From contig NZ_SJFN01000018.1 in NCBI RefSeq assembly GCF_004328075.1, forward strand, positions 1-64,000: 64,000 nucleotides of DNA, read 5' to 3'. Under the pieces are notes generated by a model, which saw only the letters and a list, made by a program, of their open reading frames with translations, was not told the DNA's origin and made no database searches. This document shows, piece by piece, positions 1 to 8,214 of the stretch (position 1 is the first letter of the stretch; each line of letters begins with the position of its first letter). Source of the stretch: Siculibacillus lacustris (GTDB lineage Bacteria; Pseudomonadota; Alphaproteobacteria; Rhizobiales; Ancalomicrobiaceae). The position numbers and the translations under genes are program-made.

Positions 1-495
1 ACCGTCGACGACAACGGCGGCGTGTACTTCGTGCCGGCCTTCTCCGGCCTCTATGCGCCGTATTGGAAGGACAGCGCCCGCGGCGTGATCGCCGGTCTGA
101 CCCGCTACGTCAACAAGGGCCACATCGCCCGTGCCGTGCTCGAAGCGACCGCCTATCAGGTCCGCGAAGTGCTCGACGCGATGGAGCAGGACTCCGGCAT
201 CGAACTGGCGAACCTGCGGACCGACGGCGGGATGATCCGCAATCAGCTGCTGATGCAGTTCCAGTCCGACATCCTGAACAAGCCGGTCGTCCGCCCGGTG
301 GTGCAGGAAACCACGGCGCTCGGCGCGGCCTATGCGGCGGGTCTGGCCGTCGGCTTCTTCCAGGGCACCGACGAACTGGTCGCCAACTGGGCCGAAGATC
401 GCCGTTGGAACCCGTCGATGCCCGAAGAAAAGCGCGCCTCGCTGTTCCACTTCTGGAAGAAGGCGGTCACCCGCACCTTCGACTGGGTCGAATGA
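1..495 (+). CDS. glpK: Glycerol kinase, C-terminal part (5' end outside window)
   Basis: The open frame runs in from the left edge, so only the last 164 residues are present. It phosphorylates glycerol to sn-glycerol 3-phosphate with ATP in the cytoplasm. The fragment matches the C-terminal FGGY-kinase domain closely: [17 protein letters not shown] near its start, then [34 protein letters not shown] and [17 protein letters not shown]. It ends FDWVE, at about the usual place for the family. GlpF follows after 54 bases on the same strand, so the two are probably co-transcribed. Identity is certain from the visible half; the N-terminal domain cannot be judged. Confidence 0.95.
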   Translation, partial: TVDDNGGVYFVPAFSGLYAPYWKDSARGVIAGLTRYVNKGHIARAVLEATAYQVREVLDAMEQDSGIELANLRTDGGMIRNQLLMQFQSDILNKPVVRPVVQETTALGAAYAAGLAVGFFQGTDELVANWAEDRRWNPSMPEEKRASLFHFWKKAVTRTFDWVE

Positions 496-549
496 ACTCA
501 TCGAAACAAGTGACATGCTCTCTGATGAGAACGAATTGGAGATACGACA

Positions 550-1278
550 ATGCACGGACCGATTTTCGGTGAGTTTCTCGGAACGCTGGTTCTGATCATG
601 CTGGGCGACGGCGTCGTGGCCAACGTCCTTCTGAAGGGCTCCAAGGGTGAGAATTCCGGGTGGATCGTGATCACCACGGGATGGGGGCTCGCCGTCCTCG
701 CCGGTATCATCACCAGCGTCGGCGTCGGTGGCGTCGCCCACCTCAACCCGGCGGTCACGCTCGCGGCGGCCGTCACCGGCGGCGACTTCTCGAACGTCGT
801 CCCCTTCATCGCCGCCCAGATGGTCGGCGCCTTCTGCGGTGGCGCGCTCGTTTGGCTCATCTACCTGCCGCATTGGGCGGGCACCGAAAGCCAGGGCCTC
901 AAGCTCGCCGTGTTCTGCACCGGGCCGGCGATCCGCAACATCCCCTCGAACGCTCTGACCGAGTTCCTGGTGACCATCGCTCTGGTGGTGATCGGCTTCG
1001 CGATCGGTTCGAAGGGCTTCGCCGGCGCCGGCCTGCCGGGCGGCCTCGGCCCCTACTTCTGGGGCATGCTGGTGTGGGGTATCGGTCTGTCGCTCGGCGG
1101 CCCGACCGGTTACGCCATCAACCCGGCTCGTGACCTCGGACCGCGCATCGCCCATGCGGTTCTGCCGATCGCCGGCAAGGGTGACTCCGATTGGGGTTAT
1201 GCTCTGGTCCCGGTTCTCGCTCCCGCCGCCGGCGGCATCGTCGGCGCCCTGATCTGCAAGGCGACCGGCATCGCCTGA
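550..1278 (+). CDS. glpF: Glycerol facilitator / aquaglyceroporin
   Basis: A 242-residue MIP-family channel that lets glycerol, and probably other small polyols, cross the inner membrane. Both NPA half-helix motifs are present, at residues 66-68 (HLNPAVT) and 191-193. The second is followed by RDLGPR, whose Asp is the usual mark of glycerol-conducting members rather than strict water channels. Six hydrophobic segments are evident. The ATG has GGAG just upstream at about 538. It is shorter than E. coli GlpF (281) but within family range. It sits behind glpK and ends before a strong hairpin at 1316-1341. 1,2-propanediol could be a second substrate, given the diol dehydratase operon in this window; that is inference. 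Confidence 0.94.
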   Translation: MHGPIFGEFLGTLVLIMLGDGVVANVLLKGSKGENSGWIVITTGWGLAVLAGIITSVGVGGVAHLNPAVTLAAAVTGGDFSNVVPFIAAQMVGAFCGGALVWLIYLPHWAGTESQGLKLAVFCTGPAIRNIPSNALTEFLVTIALVVIGFAIGSKGFAGAGLPGGLGPYFWGMLVWGIGLSLGGPTGYAINPARDLGPRIAHAVLPIAGKGDSDWGYALVPVLAPAAGGIVGALICKATGIA

Positions 1279-1315
1279 TGTCGAGGAAGGCCTCGAAGAG
1301 GCCTCGACGAGAAAC

Positions 1316-1341
1316 GCGCGGCGCCCCGAGGGGCGCCGCGC
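1316..1341 (+). terminator. Hairpin after glpF
   Basis: A perfect 12-bp inverted repeat (1316-1327 with 1330-1341) of almost pure G and C lies 38 bases after the glpF stop. There is no clear T run behind it, as is common in very GC-rich genomes. It probably ends the glpKF transcript. Confidence 0.6.
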
Positions 1342-1452
1342 ACTGCTCCGGCCGAAGGGCCGTCGACCCGCCGAGGCGAGGGGGCCTCGCTCTCCCGCCG
1401 CACAGCCCGGCGCCCGGTCGATCCCGTGTCGCCTTCGTTTCTACGGCACGCT

Positions 1453-1953
1453 ATGATGCCCTCCATGGTGGACGAAGACGACAGCCGAACCGGGCCGGAA
1501 GATGCCGAGGACGAGCCGCAGGCGCTGCGGCGACGCGCCGAGGTCGCGGTGCCCGAAGCGGTCGCCGAATACAAGCGCATCCTGAAGGCGGTGCTCGACG
1601 TGCGCCCGTCGGGGTTTCGGCGCAAGCTCGCCGTGGCGATCGATCGCAATCCGAGTTTCGTCTCGCAGATCATCAATCCGGCCTATCCGGTGCCGATCCC
1701 GGCGCCGCACATCGAGAAGATCTTCGAAGTCTGCCACCTGTCGGGCGAAGAGCGCAGTGCCTTCATGGCCGCCTATACCCGAGCCCACCCGCGGCGGGTG
1801 CAGGGCGGGGCGGTCGAAAAGCGGCCCGGTCGTCGGCTGATCCTGACGGTGCCCGATCTCGGCTCCGATCACGCCAACCGGCAGTTCGATGCCGCGATCG
1901 ACGAGTTCGTTCGTCGCCTGGCGCCACTGCTGCGCGCCCCGGACTCGGATTGA
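1453..1953 (+). CDS. Small HTH-like protein of unknown function
   Basis: A protein of about 166 residues. Its central part (FRRKLAVAIDRNPSFVSQII, then the conserved-looking PIPAPHIEKIFEVCHLS) reads like an XRE-type helix-turn-helix followed by a helix that sets the domain end; the N-terminus is acidic and probably disordered. Similar short proteins sit near dihydroxyacetone kinase genes in rhizobia, as far as I recall, so it may regulate the dha operon downstream. That role is inference. The start is uncertain: GTG 1426 and ATGs at 1453, 1456 and 1465 are possible, and none has a good ribosome site. No enzyme motif is visible. Confidence 0.6.
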   Translation: MMPSMVDEDDSRTGPEDAEDEPQALRRRAEVAVPEAVAEYKRILKAVLDVRPSGFRRKLAVAIDRNPSFVSQIINPAYPVPIPAPHIEKIFEVCHLSGEERSAFMAAYTRAHPRRVQGGAVEKRPGRRLILTVPDLGSDHANRQFDAAIDEFVRRLAPLLRAPDSD

Positions 1954-2461
1954 TCCGCGGCGGCCGATCGCGTCGATGGACCGCGGATCCGCGGCCTGTC
2001 GCCGGCTCACCGGTGCGTCGAACATTACTAAAGTTTCAGGCCGCGCCCCGGACCTCGTCCGGCAGCGCCGAAGCTGCGGCAGGCGGGTGGCGACGCCACG
2101 ACGAATTCTGAGAAATCCTTGGTGTTCCGCGGCTTTTTGCGGGTTCGGCGGGCCGCGCCATGCGCATCAATACGGAAGAGTGCACGTGCCCCGTTGACGC
2201 CAGGAAATTTAGTAATAACCTGTGGCTCGGCTAAATCACTTAAGTTGCGGTGGCCGCACGCAGAGGATTTCGGGTCGGCGGCGGGGCGGCAGGCGAGGGG
2301 TGTTCGGTCGGTTCGGTTCGGCGGTACCCGGCCCGGGCCCGCGAACCGGTGGCGCCGGATCCGAAACGCGACGGCGAGACACGAATTTCGGCCGCCGGCA
2401 GGGTCGGCGGACCGGGACGGCAATCGGCGGCGAAAAGCCGAATTCACGAGGAAACGCGAAA
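1954..2461. other. Intergenic leader of the dha operon
   Basis: About 500 bases without a convincing gene. The stretch 2100-2240 is clearly poorer in GC than its surroundings and should hold the dhaL promoter. The 9-mer TTTAGTAAT occurs here twice in opposite orientations, at 2024-2032 (minus) and 2208-2216 (plus). The region 2250-2440 is again GC-rich, with only shadow reading frames. Confidence 0.5.
2024..2216. repeat. Inverted pair of an AT-rich motif upstream of dhaL
   Basis: Minus-strand CTTTAGTAATGT ending at 2024 and plus-strand TTTAGTAATAAC from 2208 share nine identical bases. Both are preceded by CCTGAAA or CAGGAAA, giving similarity over about 20 bases. Such AT-rich repeated words between genes in this genome are probably operator half-sites. 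The regulator is unknown; the HTH protein at 1453 is one candidate. Confidence 0.4.
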
Positions 2462-3121
2462 ATGTCGAGCACCGACGCAGCCCAGACCGGCCTCACCATC
2501 GAAGCCCTGACCAAGGCGATCGACGCGGTGGTGGCGACCATCGTCGACCACGCTTCCGAACTGACCGACCTCGACATGGCGATCGGCGACGGCGACCACG
2601 GCCTCAACATGAAGCGTGGTTTCGAAGCGGTGCGCGGCGCGGCGGCCAAGATCGCCGCCCAGACCCCGGCGGACGCGCTGAAGACCATCGGCACGACGCT
2701 GATCATGACCGTCGGCGGCGCCTCCGGCCCGCTCTACGGCAGTCTGTTCCTGGCGATGAGCAAGGCGGTCGCCGATCGGCCGATCGATCTGGTGGTCGCC
2801 GCCGAGATGCTCGAGGCCGGGATCCAGGCGGTGCAGTCGCGCGGCAAGTCGCACGCCGGCGAGAAGACCATGCTCGAGACGCTGATTCCGGTCGGCGCGG
2901 CGCTGACGGCGGCCGGCCCCGCCGCCGATCCGGCGGCCCTGACCGCTGCCCTGAAGGCGGCGGCCGCCGCCGGTGCGGCGTCGACCGTACCGCTGCGCGC
3001 CTCCAAGGGCCGCGCCTCGTTCCTCGGCGAACGCAGCATCGGCCACATGGACCCCGGCGCCCGCTCGAGCGAGCTGATGGTCGGTGCCGTCTGCGACGCC
3101 TTCTTCGCCCCCGCTCCCTGA
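2462..3121 (+). CDS. dhaL: Dihydroxyacetone kinase, ADP-binding subunit DhaL
   Basis: A 219-residue subunit that holds the nucleotide in PTS-dependent dihydroxyacetone kinase. DhaL carries a tightly bound ADP that DhaM rephosphorylates, and it passes the phosphate to dihydroxyacetone on DhaK. The Mg-ADP aspartates are in DLDMAIGDGDHG (D38, D43, D45); the TVGGASGPLYGSLF and KTMLETLIP segments are typical. The start is ATG 2462 with AGGAAA about ten bases upstream; the longer frame before it lacks family similarity. dhaM follows after 10 bases. Length is close to the usual 210. In PTS-type organisms DhaL can also act on a DhaR regulator; no DhaR is seen here. Confidence 0.96.
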   Translation: MSSTDAAQTGLTIEALTKAIDAVVATIVDHASELTDLDMAIGDGDHGLNMKRGFEAVRGAAAKIAAQTPADALKTIGTTLIMTVGGASGPLYGSLFLAMSKAVADRPIDLVVAAEMLEAGIQAVQSRGKSHAGEKTMLETLIPVGAALTAAGPAADPAALTAALKAAAAAGAASTVPLRASKGRASFLGERSIGHMDPGARSSELMVGAVCDAFFAPAP

Positions 3122-3131
3122 CGAGGCCCCG

Positions 3132-3548
3132 ATGACCAAGAAGACTCCCGCCAAGCCCACGGCCAACGTCGGCATCGTGATCGTGTCGCATTCGCCCGAC
3201 GTCGCCCGCGGTGCCGCCGACATGGTGCGCCAGATGGTCGGCACCAGCATTCCGCTCGCCCATTGCGGCGGCGATCCCGACGGCGGTCTCGGCACCAGCG
3301 TGCCGGCGATCATGGCGGCGATCGAGGCGGCCTGGTCGCCGTCCGGCGTCGCCATCCTGGTCGACCTCGGCGGCGCCGAGACCAATTCGGAAATGGCCAT
3401 CGAAATGCTCGACGACGATCGCCGCGATCTCGTGGTGATCTGCAATGCCCCGGTGGTCGAAGGGGCGATCATGGCGGCGACCGAAGCGTCGGGCGGGGCC
3501 CGGCTCGCCGAAGTCAAGGCCGCGGCGGAAGAATTGTCGCCGGCCTGA
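3132..3548 (+). CDS. dhaM: DhaM EIIA domain protein
   Basis: A 138-residue stand-alone EIIA-Man-like domain that receives phosphate from HPr and passes it to ADP bound on DhaL. The phospho-acceptor is H20 in VSHSPDVARGAADMV, matching His9 of E. coli DhaM; GGDPDGGLGTSVPAI and LVDLGGAETNSEMA are also family hallmarks. In E. coli this domain is fused to HPr and EI domains; here those are separate genes immediately downstream (3666 and 3946). The start was taken at ATG 3132, 11 bases behind the dhaL stop, giving a short N-terminal tail of about 10 residues. Confidence 0.94.
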   Translation: MTKKTPAKPTANVGIVIVSHSPDVARGAADMVRQMVGTSIPLAHCGGDPDGGLGTSVPAIMAAIEAAWSPSGVAILVDLGGAETNSEMAIEMLDDDRRDLVVICNAPVVEGAIMAATEASGGARLAEVKAAAEELSPA

Positions 3549-3665
3549 GGTCGGGACGCGCCGCCGGCCGACCGCCCGTCCGAGGGCGCCGATCGGCCGG
3601 TCCGGCCCTCTCGGCTTCCGGCCGCGCCGCCGGGCCCCTCGTACTTGAGTTTCAGGAACGTCTCC

Positions 3666-3953
3666 ATGACCACCACCGCCTCCGCCGTCCTCAAGGATCC
3701 GCTCGGGCTCCACGCCCGGCCGAGCGTCAAATTGGTCAAGTTGGCCAAGACGTTCGATGCCACCGTGGAGATCGCGGCCGATCCCGAGGGGCCCTGGACC
3801 GCCGCCAAGAGCCTGATCAAGGTGATGAAGGTGAAGGCTCGCCACGGCACCGCGCTGCACGTCCGGGCGACCGGGGCCGACGAGGCGGCGGCGGTCGCGG
3901 CGCTCGTCGAGCTGGTCGAGGCGGATTTCCCGGAGGACGGCAGCGATGGCTGA
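3666..3953 (+). CDS. HPr-like phosphocarrier of the Dha phosphorelay
   Basis: A 95-residue HPr protein that carries phosphate from enzyme I to the EIIA domain of DhaM. The active-site motif GLHARPS puts the phospho-histidine at H16. KSLIKVMKVKARHGTALHVRATGADE corresponds to the regulatory-site region, with KSLI in place of the usual KSIM; there is no clear Ser46 kinase context to judge. The ATG at 3666 has AGGAA upstream at about 3653; a longer start at 3645 is less likely. It overlaps the following enzyme I gene by 8 bases, which suggests coupled translation. Confidence 0.93.
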   Translation: MTTTASAVLKDPLGLHARPSVKLVKLAKTFDATVEIAADPEGPWTAAKSLIKVMKVKARHGTALHVRATGADEAAAVAALVELVEADFPEDGSDG

Positions 3954-5544
3954 GATCGTCAGTGCCTGCGGCCGCGCCGCGTCGCCCGGCCTCGTCACCG
4001 GTCCCCTGGTACGGCTCGCCGATCGGGCGGAAGCCCGGCGCGCGTCGCCTCGCGTCGCGCGCGGTGATGCCGCGGCCGAGACCGCCCGCCTCGATGCGGC
4101 GATCGGGGCGGCCGGTGAAGGGCTCGATGCGGCGATCGCCGGGGTCGGCGACGACGTCGCAGCGGAGGTGCTGGGCTTCCAGCGCGAGTTGCTCGACGAC
4201 GACGATCTGATCGATTCGGTGCGCGCGGCGATCGCCGACGGCTCCGCGGCGGGCGACGCCTGGGGTCGGGTGATGGACGAGCAGATCGCCGACTTCGCGG
4301 CGAGCGACGACGAGGTGTTCCGCGCCCGCACCGCCGATCTCGCCGACCTGCGCGACCGCGTCGCCGGCCATCTTTCGGGCCGCAGCGGCGAGGGCGAGGT
4401 CCTGCCCGACCATGCGGTGGTCCATGCGGTGGACCTGGCGCCGTCGCGCTTCCTGGCGATCGACTGGAACCGCTGCGGCGGCATCGCGCTCGCCGAAGGC
4501 AGCGCCACCAGTCATGTGGCGATGTTGGCGCGCAGCCGCGGGGTGCCGATGGCGATCGGGCTCGGTCCGGTGGCGTTCCCCGACGGTGCGTTGGTCACCC
4601 TCGACGGCGAGACCGGGCGGCTGTCGGAAGCAGCGGCGGATGCGGTGCCGGGCCGGCAGGCCTCGGCCGGCACGCCCGACGAGCCGATCGCACCCGGGCC
4701 GGCGACCACCGCCGACGGCGAACGCGTCGTCACGCTGATCAACATCATGGGGCCGAGCGATCTCGAGCGGCCGGAGGCGGCGCATGCCGACGGCATCGGC
4801 CTGTTGCGGTCGGAGTTCCTGTTCGCCGAGGGGCGGCCGGACGAAGAGGCGCAGGTCCGGATCTATCGCGACATCCTCGCCTGGGCGGCCGGACGACCGG
4901 TGACGGTGCGCACCCTCGACGTCGGCGGCGACAAGCCGCTCGAGGGCGTGACGATCGAGGGCGAGGCCAATCCGTTCCTCGGGCTGCGCGGCATCCGCCT
5001 GTCGCTGAAACATCGCGATCTGTTCCTGACCCAACTCCGGGCGCTGGCGCGGGCGGCGGTCGACGGCGATCTCGAGGTGATGTTCCCGATGATCGCGGTG
5101 CCGGCCGAATACGACGCCGCTGCGGCGCTGATGGACGAAGCGCTCGCCGCGCTGGCGCGGGAGGGGATTCCCGCCCGCCGACCGCGGCTCGGCATGATGG
5201 TCGAAGTGCCCTCGGCGGCGATCGCCATCGATCTGTTCGCGGCCGAGTTCTTCTCGATCGGCTCCAACGATCTCACCCAGTTCGTGCTGGCCTGCGATCG
5301 CGCCAACGGGGCGGTCAACGACCTGTTCGATGCGACCAATCCGGCGGTGGTGCGGCTGATCAGCCAGGTCGTCGCCCATGGCCGAGCGACCGGCCGCAAG
5401 GTGTCGCTGTGCGGCGAACTGGCCTCCGACCCGCACGGGGTGCGGATCCTGCTCGACGCCGGGCTCGACCGGGTGTCGGTGTCGCTCGCCGCGCTCGGAC
5501 GGACGAGACGGGCGATCGCCGGCTACAGGCGCGGCGACGTCTGA
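3946..5544 (+). CDS. PEP-protein phosphotransferase (enzyme I) of the Dha system
   Basis: A 532-residue enzyme I that autophosphorylates from PEP and feeds the HPr gene it overlaps. The phospho-histidine is H190 in EGSATSHVAMLAR. The PEP-binding barrel is complete: LRTLDVGGDKPL, GLRGIRLSL, MMVEVPSAAIA, FFSIGSNDLTQFVLACDR and SLCGELASDP. It is a little shorter than E. coli PtsI (575). Position between dhaLM and dhaK makes it a dedicated donor for dihydroxyacetone phosphorylation. A second EI is fused to EIIA and HPr at 35442-38063, so cross-talk is possible. Stop to dhaK start is 277 bases. Confidence 0.94.
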   Translation: MAEIVSACGRAASPGLVTGPLVRLADRAEARRASPRVARGDAAAETARLDAAIGAAGEGLDAAIAGVGDDVAAEVLGFQRELLDDDDLIDSVRAAIADGSAAGDAWGRVMDEQIADFAASDDEVFRARTADLADLRDRVAGHLSGRSGEGEVLPDHAVVHAVDLAPSRFLAIDWNRCGGIALAEGSATSHVAMLARSRGVPMAIGLGPVAFPDGALVTLDGETGRLSEAAADAVPGRQASAGTPDEPIAPGPATTADGERVVTLINIMGPSDLERPEAAHADGIGLLRSEFLFAEGRPDEEAQVRIYRDILAWAAGRPVTVRTLDVGGDKPLEGVTIEGEANPFLGLRGIRLSLKHRDLFLTQLRALARAAVDGDLEVMFPMIAVPAEYDAAAALMDEALAALAREGIPARRPRLGMMVEVPSAAIAIDLFAAEFFSIGSNDLTQFVLACDRANGAVNDLFDATNPAVVRLISQVVAHGRATGRKVSLCGELASDPHGVRILLDAGLDRVSVSLAALGRTRRAIAGYRRGDV

Positions 5545-5821
5545 GTTCGCCCGCGGGCGCCGGAGGTCCGGTGGCCCGCCCCATTCCTCGGCGTCGCTCC
5601 CTCAGGGGCGACGCCGGTGGCAGAGACGATGCGGCCGGCGCGGCCGTATCGCGACCAAAGGCGCTCGCGAGGGGTGAGGGGCACGTCCCCGAGCCTCGCG
5701 CGGGCGTCCGGGGCGTCCTCTCCGGCAGCGACGGAGGGCGCTCGGCAGCGCAAGGGCGTGGCTGCGCCCTCGTCACGAAGCCGGCGGAGTTCGGCTCGAT
5801 CGAGAACCAACGGAGGAATCG

Positions 5822-6814
5822 ATGAAGAAGTTCATGAATGATGCCGAGCAGTTTCTCTCCGAGAGCCTGGCCGGCTTCGTCGCCGTCCATGCCGACGTCG
5901 TGGCGCTGGGCGAGGGCGGACTCTACGTCTCCCGCGCCGCGCCGAACAAGGCCAAGGTGGCCTTGATTTCCGGCGGCGGCAGCGGCCACGAGCCGCTCCA
6001 CGCCGGCTTCGTCGGCACCGGCATGCTCGATGCGGCCTGCCCCGGGCAGGTCTTCACCTCGCCGACCCCCGACCAGATGCTCGCCGCGGCCAATGCCGTC
6101 GGCGGCGCGCCGGGCGTGCTGTTCATCGTCAAGAACTACAGCGGCGACTGCATGAACTTCGAAATGGCCGCCGAGCTCTATGAGGGTAAGATCGCCACCG
6201 TCCTGGTCAACGACGACGTCGCCGTCGAAGATTCGACCTGGACCACCGGCCGGCGCGGCGTCGCCGGGACGATGATCGTCGAAAAGATCGTCGGCGCGGC
6301 CGCCGAAGCCGGCAAGTCGCTCGACGAACTGAAGGCGCTGGGCGACCGCGTCGTCGCCGCCACCCGCTCGATGGGCGTGGCGCTGACCAGCTGCACCGTG
6401 CCGGCGGCCGGCAAGCCGACCTTCACGCTCGGCGAAGACGAGATGGAAATGGGCGTCGGCATCCATGGCGAGCCCGGCCGCCGTCGCGTCAAGCTGACCA
6501 GCGCCAAGACGATCGCCGGCGAAATGGTCGAAGCGATCGTCGCCGACATCGCCAAGTCCGGCGTCACCGGCGGGCCGATCATCCTGCTGGTCAACGGCTT
6601 CGGCGGTACCCCGGCCGGCGAACTCTACCTGATGGCCGAGATGGCCCGCACCGATCTCGCCGCGCGCGGCTTCACCCTCGCCCGGATGATCGTCGGCAAC
6701 TACATCACCTCGCTCGACATGGCCGGCTGCTCGATCACCATCACCGCGGTCGACGACGCCCTGTTGGCGCTGTGGGACGCGCCGGTGAAGACCGCCGGGC
6801 TCGTGTGGGGCTGA
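5822..6814 (+). CDS. dhaK: Dihydroxyacetone kinase, substrate-binding subunit DhaK
   Basis: A 330-residue subunit that binds dihydroxyacetone covalently as a hemiaminal on a histidine and receives phosphate from DhaL, giving dihydroxyacetone phosphate. H215 in MGVGIHGEPGR is the covalent-binding residue (H218 in E. coli). H56 in SGGGSGHEPLH and D109 in KNYSGDCMNF are the other active-site residues. A good ribosome site (GGAGGAA) precedes ATG 5822. It has no fused DhaL domain, as expected for the PTS type. It lies 277 bases behind the enzyme I gene, so it may have its own promoter, and it ends before a hairpin at 6845. Confidence 0.96.
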   Translation: MKKFMNDAEQFLSESLAGFVAVHADVVALGEGGLYVSRAAPNKAKVALISGGGSGHEPLHAGFVGTGMLDAACPGQVFTSPTPDQMLAAANAVGGAPGVLFIVKNYSGDCMNFEMAAELYEGKIATVLVNDDVAVEDSTWTTGRRGVAGTMIVEKIVGAAAEAGKSLDELKALGDRVVAATRSMGVALTSCTVPAAGKPTFTLGEDEMEMGVGIHGEPGRRRVKLTSAKTIAGEMVEAIVADIAKSGVTGGPIILLVNGFGGTPAGELYLMAEMARTDLAARGFTLARMIVGNYITSLDMAGCSITITAVDDALLALWDAPVKTAGLVWG

Positions 6815-6844
6815 TCACCGCCTGCGCGTGACCAACGAACGGAC

Positions 6845-6883
6845 GCCGGCCGGTTTCTCGCCATGAGCGGGAGACCGGCCGGC
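6845..6883 (+). terminator. Hairpin after dhaK
   Basis: A long inverted repeat (GCCGGCCGGTTTCTCGC against GCGGGAGACCGGCCGGC) with a short loop near 6863, about 30 bases past the dhaK stop. It probably closes the dha transcript before the convergent tonB operon. Confidence 0.65.
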
Positions 6884-6949
6884 CGTCGGCGCGACCGGCG
6901 ACGCTTCGCGCGCGCGAGTACCGCGACACCGGGCCGCCATACGTCGCGG

Positions 6950-7018
6950 CGATGCGCCGGCGGACGTGGCCGATCGTTCGACCGGCGATACGCCGGCGGC
7001 CAGGTTCGATCGTTCGAC
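6950..7018. repeat. Imperfect tandem repeat in the dhaK-tonB gap
   Basis: Two 33-base units at 6950-6982 and 6986-7018 share about 27 of 33 positions and both end in GATCGTTCGAC. They lie in the 400-base gap between convergent dhaK and tonB. The rest of that gap holds a short AT-rich patch (about 7075-7095) and no credible gene. Confidence 0.55.
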
Positions 7019-7210
7019 ACCGTGGCGCGGTCGCCCGCCGCCGCTGCGGCGAGGCGGTCGTGCCGGCTTCTCCACTCTTTATATATGCCCATATGCGCGC
7101 GACATCGTACGGGCGGCGCGATCGCGCGCCCGTCGACCGCGCCGCGGCCGCGCGCCTTTGGATTGCGGCGTGGCCGTGCGCCGTCGATCGTGCAGCGCGG
7201 GTCGCCGCGT

Positions 7211-8200
7211 TCAATCCAGCTTCAGTGTGACGGTCATCGCCAGCGACGCGTCGGCGAGCGCGGCCGGGATCGGATCGACCGGCGAAGCGCGGCGGACGAT
7301 GCGCAACGCTTCGTCGTCGAGTTCGGGGGAGGCCGCCGGGGTGACGATGGCGACACCGCCGAGGCGGCCGCTGCGATCGACCGTGAAGGCGACGACGATT
7401 CTGCCGGTTTCGCCGAAGCGGCCGGTGCGGCGCTGCGCCTGGATCCGCGCGGCGACCCCGGCCTTGTAGCCGGTGAGCAGATCGCGCCCGCCGCCGCCGG
7501 TCGATCGGGCCTTCGCCGCTGTCGCCCCGGCCTCGGCCGCTGCACTGGCAGGAGCGGCGGCGTTCGCGGTTCTGGTCGGCGCCGGACGCTGCGCGACCGG
7601 GCGAGCGGGGACGATCGGTCTGGCCGGGGCGATCGGACGGGCCTCGGGCGGCCGCGGGCGCGATTCGGGGATCGGCGGCGGGGCGATCGGCTCGGGCGGT
7701 GGTGGATCGCTGCGGGCGGTGATGACGATCGGATCCGGCGCCGGCGCGGCGACGACGACCGGGACGGGCTCGGGCTCGACCGGTGGCGGCGGGACGTCGG
7801 CCACGGCGGGCGGCGCAGTTTCGGCTACAGGCGGCACGATTTCGGCCGGGGCGGGCGGCTCCGGGGGCGAACTCGCGGGCTCCGGCTGCGGTTCGGCCGG
7901 CGGTTCGATCGCCGCGACCGCGACCGGAGGGGCGCTCGGCTCGGCGGGGTGCGCGGCCGGCGTCGGGTCGGTCGCCGGGGCGGCCGCGGCGGACTCGATC
8001 GGTTCGGGCGCGCCCTTCACGAATTCGACGGCATAGACGATCTCCTCGGCCGGTTCGCCGGCCGGGGCGGCGCGATCGGCGGCCCACAGCAGGCCGGCCA
8101 GCGCCAGGACGTGCAGCGACGACGACAGGACGAGGATCGCGCCGCGCCGGGCGAGTGTGCGGGTCGGCGGACGGGCGAGGCGATCGGCGGCGATCGGCAT
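7211..8200 (-). CDS. tonB: TonB-family energy transducer
   Basis: A 329-residue periplasm-spanning protein that couples the inner-membrane proton gradient to outer-membrane receptors. The N-terminus has one membrane anchor (about residues 18-42). A very long Pro/Glu/Ala-rich linker follows, then the C-terminal TonB domain (GYKAGVAARIQAQ, GETGRIVVAFTVDRSGRLGGVAIV, LDDEALRIVRRASPVDPIP). The start is taken at ATG 8200, 14 bases after the cbiZ stop. As the last gene of the riboswitch-controlled btu operon, it should be dedicated to the BtuB receptor. No exbB or exbD lies in the window, so it must borrow a proton channel encoded elsewhere. Confidence 0.9.
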   Translation of the reverse strand: MPIAADRLARPPTRTLARRGAILVLSSSLHVLALAGLLWAADRAAPAGEPAEEIVYAVEFVKGAPEPIESAAAAPATDPTPAAHPAEPSAPPVAVAAIEPPAEPQPEPASSPPEPPAPAEIVPPVAETAPPAVADVPPPPVEPEPVPVVVAAPAPDPIVITARSDPPPPEPIAPPPIPESRPRPPEARPIAPARPIVPARPVAQRPAPTRTANAAAPASAAAEAGATAAKARSTGGGGRDLLTGYKAGVAARIQAQRRTGRFGETGRIVVAFTVDRSGRLGGVAIVTPAASPELDDEALRIVRRASPVDPIPAALADASLAMTVTLKLD

Positions 8201-8214
8201 GGCGGTCCCACCTC

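Noticed and set aside
1191-2111. 306-codon plus-strand frame overlapping glpF and the HTH gene
   Set aside because: Arg-rich translation, out of frame with glpF, containing the terminator hairpin; no family signal.
2444-5436. Long minus-strand frames opposite dhaL, dhaM, HPr and enzyme I
   Set aside because: Low-complexity Arg-rich translations without motifs; the plus strand carries well-conserved proteins with ribosome sites and tight spacing.
5617-5841. Possible small gene in the gap before dhaK
   Set aside because: Composition like random GC-rich sequence, no ribosome site, and it runs into the dhaK start.
6950-7018. Tandem repeat considered as a CRISPR or attachment-site trace
   Set aside because: Only two imperfect units with a 3-base spacer, no cas genes, integrase or tRNA nearby.
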